Source: a virus. From it: a DNA stretch of 60,089 nt. The position numbers and the translations under genes are program-made. This document shows, piece after piece, positions 59,341-60,089 of this stretch (the first letter of the stretch is position 1; each line of letters begins with the position of its first letter). The notes beneath the pieces are model-generated. The model was not told where the DNA came from. It was given only the letters and a program-made list of their open reading frames with translations, and ran no database searches. Location: positions 1-60,089 of IMG/VR virus record IMGVR_UViG_3300047496_000093. One strand, 5' to 3'.

Positions 59341-60089
59341 CTAATTTCCCCTCACTGCCGAAGAAAACTTTTCAGACCCATATTGACCCTTAATCAATTT
59401 GGCAATTTCATTTGCTGTATAAGTATCATCAAGACTTTTTCCAGTCGTTTCTACAAAGTTTCTTACACCAGCGCCACACGCACCCGTAACGGCACGATAA
59501 ATGCCGATCCATTCTGTACCTGTTGTTTTTTTAGGTAATTCCCCATCGAATTTTGCGACAACTTTATAAATTAAGTCTTCACGAGCCTTAGCGATAGTAT
59601 CGCCATGTGCGGAATTGCCTTTATCGTCTTTGACAACGAACAATATTTTTCCTGATTCGGTTTTTACTTTTTTGACACCATTTCTGGTTGAAATAACGTA
59701 AGTGAAAACATCATCTGTAAAATCTACTTCTACCCACTTACCGTTATTAACAATATACCAACAATCAGGCTTAATTTTTTTACCGTCAACGAGATCGGCT
59801 TTTCCTCCTACGGGGATATATTTGTTGTCTTTTATGACATATTCTGAAGACATCAATAGATTGCCAAGATCGCCCTTTACCGCTGCGCGGTATCCTACCG
59901 CAGCGGTTCCGCTGTTCTCGCCCGAGGATGCTGCCTTGCTGTAATTGCCCGAGGATGCTGCCGTGCTGTTCTCGCCCGAGGATGCTGCCTTGCTGTTATA
60001 TCCCGAGGATGCTGCCGTGCTGTAATTGCCCGAGGATGCTGCCGTGCTGTTCTCGCCCGAGGATGCTGCCTTGCTGTTCTCGCCCGAGG
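59341..60089 (-). CDS. Tandem-repeat phage protein (DUF7666-like), repeats and C-terminal domains
   Basis: Continuation of the gene that starts at 348. From 60089 the frame reads further nine-residue repeats, then GTAAVGYRAAVKGDLGNLL (a closing repeat cap), a region VDGKKIKPDCWYIVNNGKWV typical of DUF7666-associated phage proteins, and a C-terminal helical domain with GDTIAKAREDLIYKVVAKFD and YRAVTGACGAGVRNFVET. The ATG at 59856 is internal, because the repeats upstream are in frame. The C-terminal domain is recurrent in phages; function unknown. Confidence 0.8.
   Translation of the reverse strand, partial: SGENSKAASSGENSTAASSGNYSTAASSGYNSKAASSGENSTAASSGNYSKAASSGENSGTAAVGYRAAVKGDLGNLLMSSEYVIKDNKYIPVGGKADLVDGKKIKPDCWYIVNNGKWVEVDFTDDVFTYVISTRNGVKKVKTESGKILFVVKDDKGNSAHGDTIAKAREDLIYKVVAKFDGELPKKTTGTEWIGIYRAVTGACGAGVRNFVETTGKSLDDTYTANEIAKLIKGQYGSEKFSSAVRGN
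59923..60089. repeat. 27-bp tandem repeat array (right end), 6 full units plus a partial unit
   Basis: Units start at 59923, 59950, 59977, 60004, 60031 and 60058, with the sequence ending CGAGG at 60089. Same unit and same two variable places as the array at 16-231, including one copy of the rarer TATATC version in each. To join position 60089 to position 1 in phase, the 7 bases ATGCTGC (plus any multiple of 27) are needed. Confidence 0.95.

Noticed and set aside
59341-59856. Separate 171-aa gene starting at ATG 59856
   Set aside because: The frame continues upstream without stop through the repeats to the true start at 348.

Overview
The window looks like one nearly complete genome (about 60 kb) of a temperate, short-tailed (podovirus-type) phage of a Gram-negative host. 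The podovirus call rests on a T7-type head-tail connector portal, the tail-tube and internal-virion gene set, a T7 gp17-like fibre N-terminus and the absence of any tape measure or sheath. The Gram-negative host is inferred from an inner/outer-membrane spanin pair with a lipobox and from other lipobox peptides. Lysogeny is inferred from a tyrosine integrase beside a divergent Cro/C1-type regulator. The order portal, Bbp19-like protein, scaffold, capsid, cement-like protein resembles Bordetella phage BPP-1, but no reverse transcriptase or diversity-generating retroelement is visible. The host genus cannot be named from the sequence.

Layout. 1-7.3 kb (minus): early replication and recombination genes (family B DNA polymerase, DUF2815 ssDNA-binding protein, DUF2800 RecB/Cas4-like nuclease, VRR-NUC, SNF2-type helicase, DUF6378) and small early proteins, including a 47-residue ribbon-helix-helix protein. 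7.3-7.5 kb is a divergent control region. 7.5-10.1 kb (plus) holds a Cro-like regulator and a primase/VirE helicase, followed by an origin-like region of GCTACCACC motifs in both orientations around an AT-rich core. 10.3-12.5 kb (minus) is a run of tiny, translationally coupled genes. 12.7-15.4 kb (plus) is the terminase pair separated by a repeat-rich 485-bp gap. 15.4-38.4 kb (plus) carries head, connector, tail and internal-virion proteins, including a sulfotransferase-like gene. 38.5-47.6 kb is a large fibre and adhesin cluster. 47.7-49.7 kb is lysis (XhlA-like and holin candidates, T4-type lysozyme, Rz with Rz1 fully embedded). 49.7-52.3 kb is an accessory patch with gene remnants and an orphan DNA methyltransferase. 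52.3-60 kb is mostly minus-strand early genes, interrupted by the plus-strand integrase and an AP2-HNH endonuclease.

The two ends lie inside one gene. A 27-bp tandem repeat (9 codons) occupies both ends, and a minus-strand reading frame starting at 348 runs off position 1 and resumes at 60089, ending at 59341. The ends do not abut exactly: 7 bases (plus any multiple of 27) are missing. The molecule is therefore most simply a circle, or a circularly permuted genome, opened inside the array, with an unknown number of repeats.

How it works together: the regulator/integrase switch near 55.2 kb would decide lysogeny. Leftward promoters carrying a recurring ACTGT/ACAGT motif would drive early genes. 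The primase-helicase, polymerase, SSB and nuclease replicate DNA, TerS/TerL package it, the head and internal proteins build and eject, the fibre array recognises hosts, and the holin/lysozyme/spanin set lyses the cell.
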